Assembly: GCA_015232465.1 (NCBI GenBank)
Contig: JADFZO010000008.1
Span: forward strand, 1 to 60,043
Direction of reading: 5' to 3'
Length of the DNA stretch: 60,043 nt
Source of the DNA: Desulfamplus sp.
Lineage (GTDB): Bacteria; Desulfobacterota; Desulfobacteria; Desulfobacterales; Desulfobacteraceae
Position numbers and translations under genes: made by a program. Shown here piece after piece: positions 34,939 to 44,259 of the stretch; positions within the stretch are counted from its first letter, which is position 1; each line of letters opens with the position of its first letter. The notes under the pieces were generated by a model. That model was not told the origin of the DNA. It was given only the letters and a program-made list of their open reading frames with translations, and did not search any database.

Positions 34939-36501
34939 TTGATAAAATTTAAAAAAGGTAAAATCTATCTTATTGGTGCGGGACCAGGTGATCCAGGACT
35001 TATTACAATTAAAGGGGCAGAGTGCATAAAAAGAGCAGATGTTGTGGTGTATGACTATCTTGCTGCTCCTGCCCTGCTAAAATACGCCAAAAAAGATGCC
35101 AAGATTATATATGTAGGGAAAAAAGGCGGGGATCACACCATGTCCCAAGAGAAGATAAACGAGCTTCTTGTAAGTAAGGGGAAAGATGGTCTTGTGGTAG
35201 CACGACTTAAAGGTGGGGATCCATTTATCTTTGGCAGAGGGGGCGAGGAGGCTGAGGCTCTTATTGAGGCTGGTGTTGCGTTTGAGGTTGTACCTGGAGT
35301 TACATCAGCAGTTGCGGCTCCAGCTTATGCTGGCATTCCTTTGACCCATCGCGACTATACCTCATCAGTCTCCTTGATTACAGGGCATGAAGACCCTTTA
35401 AAAGATGAGAGTAGTATCAGATGGGATACTCTTGCACAGAGCGGCAGCACTCTTGTATTTTTTATGGGTGTTAAAAACCTTCCAAATATATGTCAAAGGC
35501 TTTTGGAAAATGGAAAATCTTCTGATACTCCAGTGGCTTTGGTAAGATGGGGAACAACTCCAAAGCAGCAGACAGTTAGCGGCACCCTTAAAAACATTGT
35601 GCAAAAGGTGGCTGAAGCTAAACTAAAACCCCCATCACTAATTGTAGTTGGCGATGTTGTCTCTTTGCGTGAAAAAATGCAGTGGTTTGAAAAACGCCCA
35701 TTTCATGGCAAAAGGATTGTGGTAACCCGTGCAAGAGAGCAGGCAAGCGATTTGGTTGCAACACTTACAGAACTTGGTGCAGAGTGCATTGAGATTCCAA
35801 CAATTAAAGTTGTGCCGCCGTCTGATAATTCGCCTCTTGAAAATGCAATCTTAAATATCAAAACTTATGACTGGCTTATCTTTACAAGCGTAAATGGTGT
35901 TAAGTTCTTTTTTGATACTCTTTTAAAAATGGGCAAAGATGTAAGGGTGTTGGGGCATCTAAAGTGTGCCTGCATAGGTCCTGTTACTAAAGAGGAGCTT
36001 AAAAACAATGGAATTGTGTCTGATATTTTGCCTGAAAGTTACAGGGCTGAATCAATAGTTGATGCATTTCAGCAAAACATTGATGGTGAAAAGATAGATA
36101 TTCAAGGGAAAAATATTTTACTACCAAGGGCAAAAGAGGCAAGATCAGTGCTTCCAGAGGAGCTTAAAAAGATGGGGGCAACTGTTGATGAAGTTACAGC
36201 TTACGTTACTGAGCAGGTTACCGAGGAGAAAGAGAGGCTCTTAAAACTTCTTGAAAATAGCAGTGATGATGAAAGTAGTGGTATTGATATGGTTACATTT
36301 ACAAGTTCATCAACTGTGAAAAACTTTAAATCTCTGCTTCCACAAGATAGATTTACTCAGCTTATGAAGGGTATAACTGTTGCTTGCATAGGTCCAATAA
36401 CTGCTGATACCGCAGTTGCTGAGGGGCTAAAACCTGATATTATTGCAACAGAATACACCATACCAGGTCTTGTAGATGCTATGGTTAATCACACTTATTA
36501 G
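34939..36501 (+). CDS. cobA-hemD: Fused uroporphyrinogen-III C-methyltransferase / uroporphyrinogen-III synthase
   Basis: A 520-residue fusion. Residues about 5-245 are CobA/SUMT, with [32 protein letters not shown] and [21 protein letters not shown]. Residues about 253-515 are HemD, with [18 protein letters not shown] and a late [14 protein letters not shown]. One polypeptide cyclises hydroxymethylbilane and methylates uroporphyrinogen III to precorrin-2, linking heme d/siroheme/cobalamin routes. The fusion is common in Desulfobacterota and Firmicutes. It starts at TTG with GGAGA upstream. It is separated from hemC by the two unknown genes. Confidence 0.93.
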   Translation: MIKFKKGKIYLIGAGPGDPGLITIKGAECIKRADVVVYDYLAAPALLKYAKKDAKIIYVGKKGGDHTMSQEKINELLVSKGKDGLVVARLKGGDPFIFGRGGEEAEALIEAGVAFEVVPGVTSAVAAPAYAGIPLTHRDYTSSVSLITGHEDPLKDESSIRWDTLAQSGSTLVFFMGVKNLPNICQRLLENGKSSDTPVALVRWGTTPKQQTVSGTLKNIVQKVAEAKLKPPSLIVVGDVVSLREKMQWFEKRPFHGKRIVVTRAREQASDLVATLTELGAECIEIPTIKVVPPSDNSPLENAILNIKTYDWLIFTSVNGVKFFFDTLLKMGKDVRVLGHLKCACIGPVTKEELKNNGIVSDILPESYRAESIVDAFQQNIDGEKIDIQGKNILLPRAKEARSVLPEELKKMGATVDEVTAYVTEQVTEEKERLLKLLENSSDDESSGIDMVTFTSSSTVKNFKSLLPQDRFTQLMKGITVACIGPITADTAVAEGLKPDIIATEYTIPGLVDAMVNHTY

Positions 36502-36533
36502 ATAAAAAAATGGGCAAGGGGGAAGCAAATTTA

Positions 36534-37394
36534 ATGCAAGAAGATGGTATTACAGCACATTATGGTTCTGATGATCTTGTAACTAAAATTTTTAATGCAC
36601 TGGTTAAAGCTGGAAAAGATACAAACAACCTTGAGCTTAAAGATTTATCTGTGATCGATCAGCTTCACACTGGCGGACATTTGGCAACTATTGAGCTTGC
36701 TAAACGTGTATCTATATCAAAAGGGGATAAGGTTTTAGATGCAGGGTGCGGTATTGGCGGCACAAGTCGTATTCTTGCTAAAGAGTTTGGGTGTGAGGTT
36801 ACAGCCCTTGATTTGACTCCGCAGTTTATTGATGCTGCTAAGGAGCTTACCCTTGCTACTAAACTGACTTCAAATATCTCTTTTATCTGCAAAGATATTA
36901 CAAATACAGCACTTTTAGATAACTATTTTGATTGTATCTGGTGCCAGCATACATTAATGAACATCAAAGATAAAGCTGCTGCATTTTCTGAGTTCAAAAG
37001 GGTTTTAAAGCCAGGGGGATTCTTGGTGCTCCATGAAATAGTAAAAGGTGATGATTTATCAAGATGTGATGACAAAAAAGAAGAGATTCACCTTCCTGTG
37101 CCTTGGGCTTCCTGCCCTGAGATTTCGTTTTTGATCTCTTTAGAAGAGATGGAGCAGACAGCCTCTAAAAATGGCTTTATCTCTACTTTTATTGAAGATA
37201 GAACCCAAAATGCAAAGAGTTGGTGGCAAAAGGTTAAAAGCGTATCACTAAAAAATATAAACTCCCCTCCCCCACCTTTAGGGGCACACATTATATTTGG
37301 CGATAATGGAAGGCTCTTTGGCAATACAATGACCCAAAATCTTGATGAGGGGCGTATCAAGATGGTTGAGGCTCTATATGTTGCTCAAAAATAG
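36534..37394 (+). CDS. Class I SAM-dependent methyltransferase (glycine/sarcosine or phytol-type small-molecule enzyme)
   Basis: A 286-residue enzyme with SAM motif I VLDAGCGIGGTSRILA, motif II VTALDLTPQF and motif post-I WCQHTLMNIKDKAAAF. This is the UbiE/sarcosine-dimethylglycine methyltransferase group; the substrate is not evident. ATG 36534 is preferred because AAGGGGG sits about ten bases upstream; the frame extends to 36510. It follows cobA-hemD closely and probably ends the operon, at a hairpin that includes its stop codon. Confidence 0.75.
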   Translation: MQEDGITAHYGSDDLVTKIFNALVKAGKDTNNLELKDLSVIDQLHTGGHLATIELAKRVSISKGDKVLDAGCGIGGTSRILAKEFGCEVTALDLTPQFIDAAKELTLATKLTSNISFICKDITNTALLDNYFDCIWCQHTLMNIKDKAAAFSEFKRVLKPGGFLVLHEIVKGDDLSRCDDKKEEIHLPVPWASCPEISFLISLEEMEQTASKNGFISTFIEDRTQNAKSWWQKVKSVSLKNINSPPPPLGAHIIFGDNGRLFGNTMTQNLDEGRIKMVEALYVAQK

Positions 37395-37416
37395 GAAGAT
37401 TAATTTTGCCTATTTT
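37388..37416. terminator. Possible bidirectional terminator between convergent genes
   Basis: AAAATAGG (37388-37395) and CCTATTTT (37409-37416) form a perfect 8-bp inverted repeat around a 13-base loop. It overlaps the methyltransferase stop codon and lies at the 3' end of the opposing trmN6-like gene. Low G+C makes the stem weak. Confidence 0.4.
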
Positions 37417-38090
37417 AAATCACACAAATTTGTTGCTGCAACCAAAACAAGTTTTGGCTTTTGGCTCTTTATGTTAGATGTCTTGATAAACTTAATTTGA
37501 AAAGGCTCAATTGAGCCTTTTTTCATAGTTTCAATAAGCTCATGCAGGCGATCTGCTGGGTAAATTAAGTTTAAAATTCCATCTAATTTTAAAAGGTTAG
37601 AGGCAGATAAAATAAACTCATCAAGGCTTAAAGTTATCTCGTGGCGTGCAACTGCTTTTTGGCTATTTGGGTTAATTCTGCCGCTGCCCCTTTTTTTGTA
37701 GGGTGGATTTGAGATTATCCTGTCAAACCTGTCAATTATCTTTAAAGAGCTTAACTGCCTAATGTCCCCATTTATTAGTCTTATTTTATCTTCTAATCCG
37801 TTTGCCTTGATATTTTTCTCTGCAATAGCTGCAAGCTCTTTTTGCAACTCAACAGCAGTAATCTGAACTTTAGGGAACTTTGCTGCAATTAAAAGGGGCA
37901 TAACCCCGCACCCTGTTCCAATATCAAGTATCTTCTCATTTGGCTCTATGTTCAAATCAGAGACCAAAATGATTGGGTCTATTGAGAATCTGTAACCACT
38001 TTTTGGCTGCTCAATATGGATATTTTGTGCTATCTCAAGGAGATATTTAACTTGACTTAGATTGAGCAAATCAACCTTCTCGATCTTCAT
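37410..38090 (-). CDS. TrmN6-like tRNA1(Val) adenine-N6-methyltransferase
   Basis: A 226-residue class I methyltransferase. Motif I is KILDIGTGCGVMPLLIA and the N6-adenine motif IV is NPPYKKRGSGRINP, followed by ARHEITLSLDEFI, the typical TrmN6/YfiC pattern. It would methylate A37 of tRNA1(Val); the target is inferred. Its ATG overlaps the end of the dciA-like gene (ATGA). Confidence 0.85.
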   Translation of the reverse strand: MKIEKVDLLNLSQVKYLLEIAQNIHIEQPKSGYRFSIDPIILVSDLNIEPNEKILDIGTGCGVMPLLIAAKFPKVQITAVELQKELAAIAEKNIKANGLEDKIRLINGDIRQLSSLKIIDRFDRIISNPPYKKRGSGRINPNSQKAVARHEITLSLDEFILSASNLLKLDGILNLIYPADRLHELIETMKKGSIEPFQIKFIKTSNIKSQKPKLVLVAATNLCDLK

Positions 38091-38392
38091 CTATCAACAT
38101 TGCCAATTTTAAATATTATATCTCTTACCATATTGGCATTTAGGTATTTGTTTAGCTTATCAATAATATCTTTTTTAAGATATTTTAGCTGCTGCATCCA
38201 TACAGAGCTTGAGACATGGACAATAAGATTGCCATCTTTAAATGCCCCAGGCTTTGTCTCTTTGGCTATTGCATCGCCTACTGTAGTTGACCAGATTTGC
38301 CATATTGTTGTCATGCCAATATCAGAGCTTGGTCTGATATTTTTTAATATACTATCAAGGATTTCGCTTATGTGTATCAATTTTCCCTTCAT
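38087..38392 (-). CDS. dciA: DUF721 (DciA-like) protein
   Basis: A 101-residue DUF721 protein with the family patterns WQIWSTTVGDAIAKETKP and LIVHVSSSVWMQQLKYLKKDI. DciA proteins load or support the replicative helicase DnaB in bacteria lacking DnaC. This shorter form carries only the KH-like domain. It is coupled to the trmN6-like gene downstream. Confidence 0.82.
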   Translation of the reverse strand: MKGKLIHISEILDSILKNIRPSSDIGMTTIWQIWSTTVGDAIAKETKPGAFKDGNLIVHVSSSVWMQQLKYLKKDIIDKLNKYLNANMVRDIIFKIGNVDR

Positions 38393-38464
38393 CTTTTACC
38401 CCTTAAAGCTAAAGAAATAAGTAAAAACCCCTTTTCGAGTTCCAAATTTGTTAAAATCATAATC

Positions 38465-38492
38465 TTGACGCAATCAGGCAATGTGCTATTAT
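38465..38492 (+). promoter_or_regulatory. Sigma70-type promoter for the S1-domain gene
   Basis: TTGACG (38465-38470) and TATTAT (38487-38492) are 16 bases apart. Transcription would start near 38499, with AGGAG just before the ATG. Confidence 0.6.
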
Positions 38493-38535
38493 CAGCATTT
38501 TAAAAAAAAATAAACCAAGTTTAGGAGAATAAAAA

Positions 38536-39804
38536 ATGGCAGATATGTTTAGTGAAGATGGGGAGAATATTGAGAGTGAAGAGAGTTTTGCTGATCTTTT
38601 GGACTCTTATGATGCAGAGGATAACAACGATATACGACAAGGCGATAAGATTAATGGCACGATTATCTCCATTGGACAAAGCAGTGTCTATGTAAGCACT
38701 GGTTCAAAAAGCGATGGTGTGGTTGAAAAAGCTGAACTTTTAGATGAGAGTGGTCAGATGCCCTATAAAGTTGGCGATACATTAACTCTTTATGTTGTCT
38801 CAATGAATGAGAGCGAGATAATACTATCGCGAGCACTTTCAGGGGCTGGATATGCAGCTCTTTTAGAGGAGGCTGCCGAAAATGGCACACCAGTTGAGGG
38901 AAAAGTATCAGCCATCATAAAGGGTGGGTTTAGCGTTGATATTATGGGCAAACGGGCTTTTTGCCCAATAAGCCAGATTGATGTTAAATATGTTGAAAAT
39001 CAGGAGGATTATCTTGGCAAAATATTTAGTTTTTTAATAACCAGTTTTGCTGGAGGTAAAAATATTGTTGTCTCAAGAAGAGAGCTTATGAATCGAGAGA
39101 TACAAGATAGCAAAGATGAGTATTTTAAGAAAATTGCTGAAGGCGACATTGTGCAGGGTAAGGTTGTTAAAATAATGCCTTATGGTGCGTTCATTGAGCT
39201 TACCCCTGGTGTTGAGGGTATGGCTCACATCTCTGAACTTAGCTGGTCAAGGGTAGATAAGACAGATGATCTACTGGTTCAAGATGAGCTTGTTAGCGTA
39301 AAAATTTTGAAAATTGAACATCAAAAGGGGCAAAACAGCGACCCTAAAATCTCTCTATCTATCAGACAGACAACGCAAGACCCGTGGGAGCGTGCAGAAC
39401 AGTCATTTACAATTGGTCAGCAGCTTACTGGCAAGGTGGTCAGACTTGCCCCGTTTGGTGCTTTTGTTGAGATTGCCCCTGGTGTTGATGGGCTTGTCCA
39501 TATAAGCGAGATGAGCCGCACAAAAAGAGTTGTAAAAACTGGTGATGTGGTTGAGCAGGGGCAGATGGTGGAGGTGATTGTCAAGGATATTGATCTTAAA
39601 AATAAACGAATATCACTTAGCATGAAAGATGCTCATGCTGACAATTTTAGCGATTCTGACTCAGATGTTGTTGATAAAAATGCCCCATCAAATTCTAAAA
39701 AAGATGATGGAGCTGACTGGAAAAAGTTTGCAGAGAATCAGAACACAACTAAAGGAATCGGAAGCATGGGAGAGCTACTTATGAGAGCTATGGATAAAAA
39801 ATAG
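38536..39804 (+). CDS. Four-domain S1 RNA-binding protein (short S1-like)
   Basis: A 422-residue protein with four S1 (OB-fold) domains at about 36-106, 120-182, 200-275 and 292-363. Clear repeats are the later two: PYGAFIELTPGVEGMAHISEL and PFGAFVEIAPGVDGLVHISEM. Classical ribosomal S1 of Proteobacteria has six domains, so this is a short form or an accessory paralogue. Acidic N- and C-terminal tails flank the domains. It has its own promoter and ends at a strong terminator, so it is monocistronic. Confidence 0.88.
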   Translation: MADMFSEDGENIESEESFADLLDSYDAEDNNDIRQGDKINGTIISIGQSSVYVSTGSKSDGVVEKAELLDESGQMPYKVGDTLTLYVVSMNESEIILSRALSGAGYAALLEEAAENGTPVEGKVSAIIKGGFSVDIMGKRAFCPISQIDVKYVENQEDYLGKIFSFLITSFAGGKNIVVSRRELMNREIQDSKDEYFKKIAEGDIVQGKVVKIMPYGAFIELTPGVEGMAHISELSWSRVDKTDDLLVQDELVSVKILKIEHQKGQNSDPKISLSIRQTTQDPWERAEQSFTIGQQLTGKVVRLAPFGAFVEIAPGVDGLVHISEMSRTKRVVKTGDVVEQGQMVEVIVKDIDLKNKRISLSMKDAHADNFSDSDSDVVDKNAPSNSKKDDGADWKKFAENQNTTKGIGSMGELLMRAMDKK

Positions 39805-39848
39805 TAAACTTTCATACCCATCTGTTATTTTTTTATTATATTGTTGTA

Positions 39849-39878
39849 GCTGGCTTTAAATTTAAAGCCAGCTTTTTT
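39849..39878. terminator. Strong intrinsic terminator after the S1-domain gene
   Basis: GCTGGCTTTAAA (39849-39860) and TTTAAAGCCAGC (39861-39872) form a perfect 12-bp palindrome followed by T6 on the plus strand. It lies between the S1 gene and the convergent SH3 gene. Confidence 0.88.
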
Positions 39879-39910
39879 CTTAGCTTCTTTTACAATCAAG
39901 AGTTAAAGAA

Positions 39911-40633
39911 TCAATCGAGAAGCCCACCGCTTGAGCGTCTTGCACCTGAAAAACTTCTGCCAATAAACCACCCAGCTATCAGCACAGCAGCCCCTGCACA
40001 GAACCACTTTATCATTGCAGTTTTAAGCGTATTATCATCAGGTAAGGATGATTCTGTATCAGTAGTGTTGCTATAAAAGTGTGATGACTCTGACTCCTCT
40101 TTAGCATTACGTAACTGAGTCTCAAGCCGCCTATTTTTTTCAAGCTCTCTATTTAAGGCAGACTCAAGGGATTTGATTTTATTTGTATAGTCTATCTCTT
40201 TATTGTTGGCTGTTAGCTCTAACTCGTTTATTTTATTAATATTTTGACTCTGATTAACTGCAACATTTTGGCTTACACCAGCCTGATTTTTAGCCTCAAG
40301 TTGCTCTATTTTTTTGTTAAGTTCCTCAATAATTAGGGCTTTTGGCAACTCTTTTGTAATGTATTGGCTCTCTACCCAACCAACATCACCCTCTAATGTT
40401 TGAACCTTTAAATATCTCTCAGTTGTCTCTAATATCTCAAGCTGTGTATTGCTTCTTAATGTTTTTATTGTATTAAACTGCCTTCCTGGACCCTCTTTTA
40501 GGCTTAAAATAAGCATATCAGATACATAACCAGTCTCTGCAAAGGCTGGTGGCGTTAATATTAAAGAAAATATTAAAATTGATATTGTATAGATAGTAGA
40601 ATATTTATGGATATTGTTTGTTATTTTTTTCAT
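39911..40633 (-). CDS. TIGR04211-type SH3-domain membrane protein
   Basis: A 240-residue protein with a signal peptide or N-terminal helix (about 12-32, ending PPAFA before ETGYVSD). A bacterial SH3 domain follows (about 33-95, LILSLKEGPGRQFNTIKTL). A coiled coil covers about 100-190, rich in Glu, Lys, Asn and Gln, and a C-terminal transmembrane helix (about 210-230) precedes a basic tail (GARRSSGGLLD). The same architecture defines the TIGR04211 family of gammaproteobacteria and Desulfobacterales. It is probably anchored in the inner membrane with the SH3 domain at the cell wall. The function is unknown. Confidence 0.78.
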   Translation of the reverse strand: MKKITNNIHKYSTIYTISILIFSLILTPPAFAETGYVSDMLILSLKEGPGRQFNTIKTLRSNTQLEILETTERYLKVQTLEGDVGWVESQYITKELPKALIIEELNKKIEQLEAKNQAGVSQNVAVNQSQNINKINELELTANNKEIDYTNKIKSLESALNRELEKNRRLETQLRNAKEESESSHFYSNTTDTESSLPDDNTLKTAMIKWFCAGAAVLIAGWFIGRSFSGARRSSGGLLD

Positions 40634-40719
40634 ACTTTAGTAACTCCAAAATATTTATAGTTGTAATTTTTTTCTTTTAATAACAGCCTATCAAAAAATT
40701 TACAATACCAAAAAATACC

Positions 40720-40748
40720 TTGCAAATGAGTTTGAGTGAGTGTATCAT
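40720..40748 (+). promoter_or_regulatory. Promoter for the aldolase-DAC operon
   Basis: TTGCAA (40720-40725) and TATCAT (40743-40748) are exactly 17 bases apart. The predicted start (about 40755) falls at the first possible ATG (40756/40759), so the mRNA would be leaderless or nearly so. Confidence 0.5.
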
Positions 40749-40755
40749 ATTTACC

Positions 40756-41412
40756 ATGATGAAACTTTTACACGAACGCAAAAAAATTATAAAATATTCA
40801 CTTCAAATGTTAAATTCAGGGCTTACAACAGGCTCTGGAGGAAATTTAAGCATATTTAACAGAAGAGAAGGGCTAATCGCCATTACCCCCAGCGGTGTTG
40901 AGTATCCAGAGCTTACGATAGAAGATATTATTTTGCTCGATATAGATGAAAATATAATCAACAGCCAGCCAAATCTAAAACCATCAAGCGAAGTGGGTTT
41001 TCATATTGCTTTGTATCAAAAAAGATCAGATATAAATGCTGTAATTCACACCCATTCGCCTTATGCCACAACATTTGCCTGCCTTAACAGAGAGATTCTT
41101 CCTGTTCACTATCTTGTTGCCTTTGCTGGCAGAAAAGTTCCGCTCTCCCCTTACGCCACCTTTGGGACAAGAGAGCTTGCGAACAACATAGCATCTACTA
41201 TTGATGATTATAATGCAACTCTTCTTGCAAATCATGGATTAATTGCAGTTGGAAGCAACATTGAAAACGCCTTTAACACTGCCCAAGAGATTGAATTTGT
41301 GGCACGTATCTATTACCAGAGTGAATGTATTGGAAAACCATCTATTATTCCTGAAAATGAGATGGACAAAGTTATTGAAAAGTTTAAAAGCTATGGCTCA
41401 GGTAAAAAATAG
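40756..41412 (+). CDS. Class II aldolase/adducin-family protein (FucA-like)
   Basis: A 218-residue zinc-dependent aldolase-fold protein. It has the phosphate-binding TTGSGGNLSIFNRREG and PSGVEY segments, the active-site SSEVGFHIALY, zinc ligands in HTHSPYATTFA and a third in LLANHGLIAVG. It would cleave or epimerise a sugar phosphate such as fuculose 1-phosphate; the exact substrate is not evident. ATG 40756 (or 40759) begins right before the conserved LLHERKKII segment and has no Shine-Dalgarno. A TTG at 40720 overlaps the -35. The DAC-like gene follows 2 bases after its stop. Confidence 0.85.
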   Translation: MMKLLHERKKIIKYSLQMLNSGLTTGSGGNLSIFNRREGLIAITPSGVEYPELTIEDIILLDIDENIINSQPNLKPSSEVGFHIALYQKRSDINAVIHTHSPYATTFACLNREILPVHYLVAFAGRKVPLSPYATFGTRELANNIASTIDDYNATLLANHGLIAVGSNIENAFNTAQEIEFVARIYYQSECIGKPSIIPENEMDKVIEKFKSYGSGKK

Positions 41413-41414
41413 TT

Positions 41415-42845
41415 ATGTTTAACGACAGATTTTGTAATTTAGCCATCAAAAATATCTACAAAGGTCTTGTAGATGGGCTTTCTCACTTCTCTCAGCAGAG
41501 TCGAGTAGCTTTAATATATGCACGAGATCCATCTGATCCATTAAGTATCTATGATCCTCAGCAGCTTTTAAAGGGGCATGAATTACGGCTAAAACAGCTC
41601 TATTTTGATGATAATAGATGGCACAAAACTCTGCTTCAAAGCATAGAGCATCAACCAGAGGGGCACTTTATTACTGCTGAAAACCTTCAATTGGCAGGTA
41701 TAATCTCTTTTGGTGGTAGTTCTCGATCATTTTTTTATCAGATGTGGTTTACAGAGCACCACCCTAATATGTGCTCTATACACCCAACTGAAAGGTGGCT
41801 TGAGTATGCTGGCTGGTTGATGTCTCAAAATTTTGAGATGGAGAATATTGCAATGTGGAGTTCTGGACACGCTTTGCAAAACTATGCCACTCATGCAGTT
41901 GAAGATCACATTGTTGATATAAGAAACAAAATACTTGGCATTGATGCAAAGATGTTTATCAAACCCATATTGGATATGATTTTAAAGCTCTCTAAAACTA
42001 AAGAAGAGGGCTACTGGCCAAGGGGCAGACTTGTCTTTGTTGATAGCGAGTTTTTAAATGGTCTTAATTTTCTTGCAAAGATTAAGCGGTTTGAGCGACC
42101 ATTTACAAGCAATATCAAGCATGTAAGAAAACTTATGCTTGCTGTTGAGTTCTCTAATCGAATATTGGTATCTGATGGCAATACAATTATAGGCATATCA
42201 GACTCGCCTGTGCCTGATTATGCAGTTGCAGCCTTTTTTAATGGAGATTATGGATTTGTGGAGATTACTGGCAAGCCGATATGCAGCTTTTTTGATGGGG
42301 CATTTCACTCAACAAGCAGAAAGTCCAAACTTGTTGAGCTTGAGTCTCTGCTATTGGACTGCAAACTCGATCCATCAATCGCTACTGAGCTATTTTTAGT
42401 GGTATCAAAACTTGTTCACACTGCACAAAACAAGCGGCACGGAGCTACACTTGTCTTAAATCTTGCTTTAGAGCCAGCAGAGTTATCAGGGCACATACTT
42501 GATCCGCCACTTGATCTTAAAAAAGATGAAAATTTCAACCTTGCATCATCTTTGATTAAAATTGATGGTGCGTTGCACATAATGTCCAACTGCGAGCTTA
42601 TGGGATTTGGCTGCCTGCTTGATGGCAAATCAATACTATCGGAAAATATAGGAAGAGGTGCCAGATACAACTCAGCTCTTAGATTTACAGCAGAGCATGA
42701 AGATGTTATTGTTGTTGTGGTCTCCTCTGACAGACCTGTATCTATAATTTACCATGGAATTGAACTAAACGCCCACTGTGTATGGGATCTCATGCCAGGG
42801 TATCTGTATGAGCCAAAAGAGCTAAAACAACATCTTAATTTATAA
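41415..42845 (+). CDS. Diadenylate-cyclase-like (DAC/DisA_N) protein with unknown N-terminal domain
   Basis: A 476-residue protein. The N-terminal about 300 residues are unfamiliar and contain SIHPTERWLEYAGWLMSQN. The C-terminal part reads as a DAC domain: KRHGATLVLNL, then KIDGALHI with the catalytic DGA at 384-386. LMGFGCLLDG is the strand pair after it, and GARYNSALRFTAE at 415 onward is followed by VIVVVVSSDRPVSII. In active c-di-AMP synthases the second motif is RHR (GTRHRAA); here it is R417-Y418-N419, so activity is uncertain. The family recognition is mine from motif pattern only. It overlaps no gene but sits 2 bases after the aldolase and is cotranscribed. Confidence 0.7.
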   Translation: MFNDRFCNLAIKNIYKGLVDGLSHFSQQSRVALIYARDPSDPLSIYDPQQLLKGHELRLKQLYFDDNRWHKTLLQSIEHQPEGHFITAENLQLAGIISFGGSSRSFFYQMWFTEHHPNMCSIHPTERWLEYAGWLMSQNFEMENIAMWSSGHALQNYATHAVEDHIVDIRNKILGIDAKMFIKPILDMILKLSKTKEEGYWPRGRLVFVDSEFLNGLNFLAKIKRFERPFTSNIKHVRKLMLAVEFSNRILVSDGNTIIGISDSPVPDYAVAAFFNGDYGFVEITGKPICSFFDGAFHSTSRKSKLVELESLLLDCKLDPSIATELFLVVSKLVHTAQNKRHGATLVLNLALEPAELSGHILDPPLDLKKDENFNLASSLIKIDGALHIMSNCELMGFGCLLDGKSILSENIGRGARYNSALRFTAEHEDVIVVVVSSDRPVSIIYHGIELNAHCVWDLMPGYLYEPKELKQHLNL

Positions 42846-42858
42846 GGAGCATTAAAAA

Positions 42859-43200
42859 ATGACACACCATGACCATGAAGAGCATAGCCACTCACATTGC
42901 CATCAAGAGCACCATCACAACCATTCACATCACCATCATCACCATGATGAAAAATCTCACTCTCACCAAGTACCTTCTGATTCACTATCTCTAAATGATA
43001 AATTTGTTATGCTTCTTAAAAGCTGGATTGAACACAACAATAGCCACAAAGAGAGCTACACCTCATGGGCAAACAAGGCTAAAGAGTCAAAAGATGGCAA
43101 TTTGGCAGAGGTAGCCAAGTTTTTGGAAGAGACAACCAAGCTATCAGAGGCAATAACAGAGAATCTGCAAAAGGCTTTAAAGTCTATTAAAAATGGATAA
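42859..43200 (+). CDS. Histidine-rich metal-binding protein
   Basis: A 113-residue protein. The first 40 residues are dominated by His (a continuous stretch of six near residue 24, many HxH and HHxH pairs) with Cys14. The rest is a helical domain starting LNDKFVMLLKSWIEHNNSHKE and ending LQKALKSIKNG. The His tail would bind nickel, zinc or cobalt; the helical domain is seen in other proteins with His-rich leaders, but I cannot name it. TAAGGAG precedes the ATG. It follows the DAC-like gene by 13 bases and ends 1 base before the convergent EamA gene. Confidence 0.7.
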   Translation: MTHHDHEEHSHSHCHQEHHHNHSHHHHHHDEKSHSHQVPSDSLSLNDKFVMLLKSWIEHNNSHKESYTSWANKAKESKDGNLAEVAKFLEETTKLSEAITENLQKALKSIKNG

Positions 43201-43201
43201 T

Positions 43202-44134
43202 TTATGGGGATTTGATATCTCTTACCTGTAAATTTACACTCTCTGGAGCAAGAATCTCGCCACTTTTGGGGTATATTGGATATAGCTGAGAGATAAGCAT
43301 ACCAGCCATCATAATAGCACAACCCAAAAGTGCCCGTCCTGATAGTATCTCATTTAATATTAGCCAGCCACCAATTGCAGCCATCACAGATTCAAGACTC
43401 AATAGAATTGATGCGTGTGAAGGGTGGCTTCTCTTTTGTCCATAAATTTGTAGAGAATAGGCTATCCCAACAGAGAATACTCCGCCGTAAAATATTGGAA
43501 GTGCTGCCATCTTTATCCCCTCAAGAGTTATGATTTCAAATATAAATGCAAATATTAGGCTCAAAATGGAGCAGACAACTGATTGAATAAAAGAGAGTGT
43601 TAATGTATCCATAGTTGCTCCCAGTTTTCCAACTAAATGGACATGAATCGCAAAGCAAAATGCACAAATAAGGACAAGGAGATCGCCGTAACTTATTGTT
43701 AGCTCTTCTGTTACACTTAAAAAGTAGAGTCCAATAGCTGCTAAAATAGCACCAATCCACGTTCCACCACCTGTTTTTTGTCGCCATAAAAGCCCCATTA
43801 ATGGGACAATCACCACATAAAGACCAGTTATAAATCCACCCTTGCCAGCAGTGGTATGGACAAGCCCAACCTGCTGAAAAGATGCTCCAGCAAAAAGTGC
43901 AACTCCTGCAAGTGCCCCCCATTTTAGATTTGGCTTGATTGTGTTAAATGGTTTAACAGATTTTGGTTTTAAAATAACCATAAAAGGGATTAACGAGATT
44001 GCACCAAGTGCAAAACGTATCCCGTTAAATGTGTAAGGACCTACATGCTCCATTCCCATTCTTTGGGCAACAAAGGCAAATCCCCATATTGTTGCAGCAA
44101 GTAGAAGTATCAAATCAGACTTTAGAGTTCGCAC
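43202..44134 (-). CDS. EamA/DMT family transporter
   Basis: A 310-residue inner-membrane protein with ten hydrophobic helices in two EamA repeats. The first repeat has AATIWGFAFVAQRMGMEHVGP, the usual N-terminal signature, followed by FNGIRFALGAISLIPF. The second begins around residue 155. It exports or imports small metabolites; the substrate is unknown. The neighbouring His-rich protein ends 1 base away on the opposite strand. Confidence 0.88.
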   Translation of the reverse strand: MRTLKSDLILLLAATIWGFAFVAQRMGMEHVGPYTFNGIRFALGAISLIPFMVILKPKSVKPFNTIKPNLKWGALAGVALFAGASFQQVGLVHTTAGKGGFITGLYVVIVPLMGLLWRQKTGGGTWIGAILAAIGLYFLSVTEELTISYGDLLVLICAFCFAIHVHLVGKLGATMDTLTLSFIQSVVCSILSLIFAFIFEIITLEGIKMAALPIFYGGVFSVGIAYSLQIYGQKRSHPSHASILLSLESVMAAIGGWLILNEILSGRALLGCAIMMAGMLISQLYPIYPKSGEILAPESVNLQVRDIKSP

Positions 44135-44259
44135 AACATTTTTCCTTTAATTTCAGTGTGATTTAGTTTAAATTGTTGTTAAAAAAAATTTTTATTTTTA
44201 CAGAATCTGTTATATTTTAGCAATGATTTTTATGTTGTGAGTTTTGGCTCATATATGGT

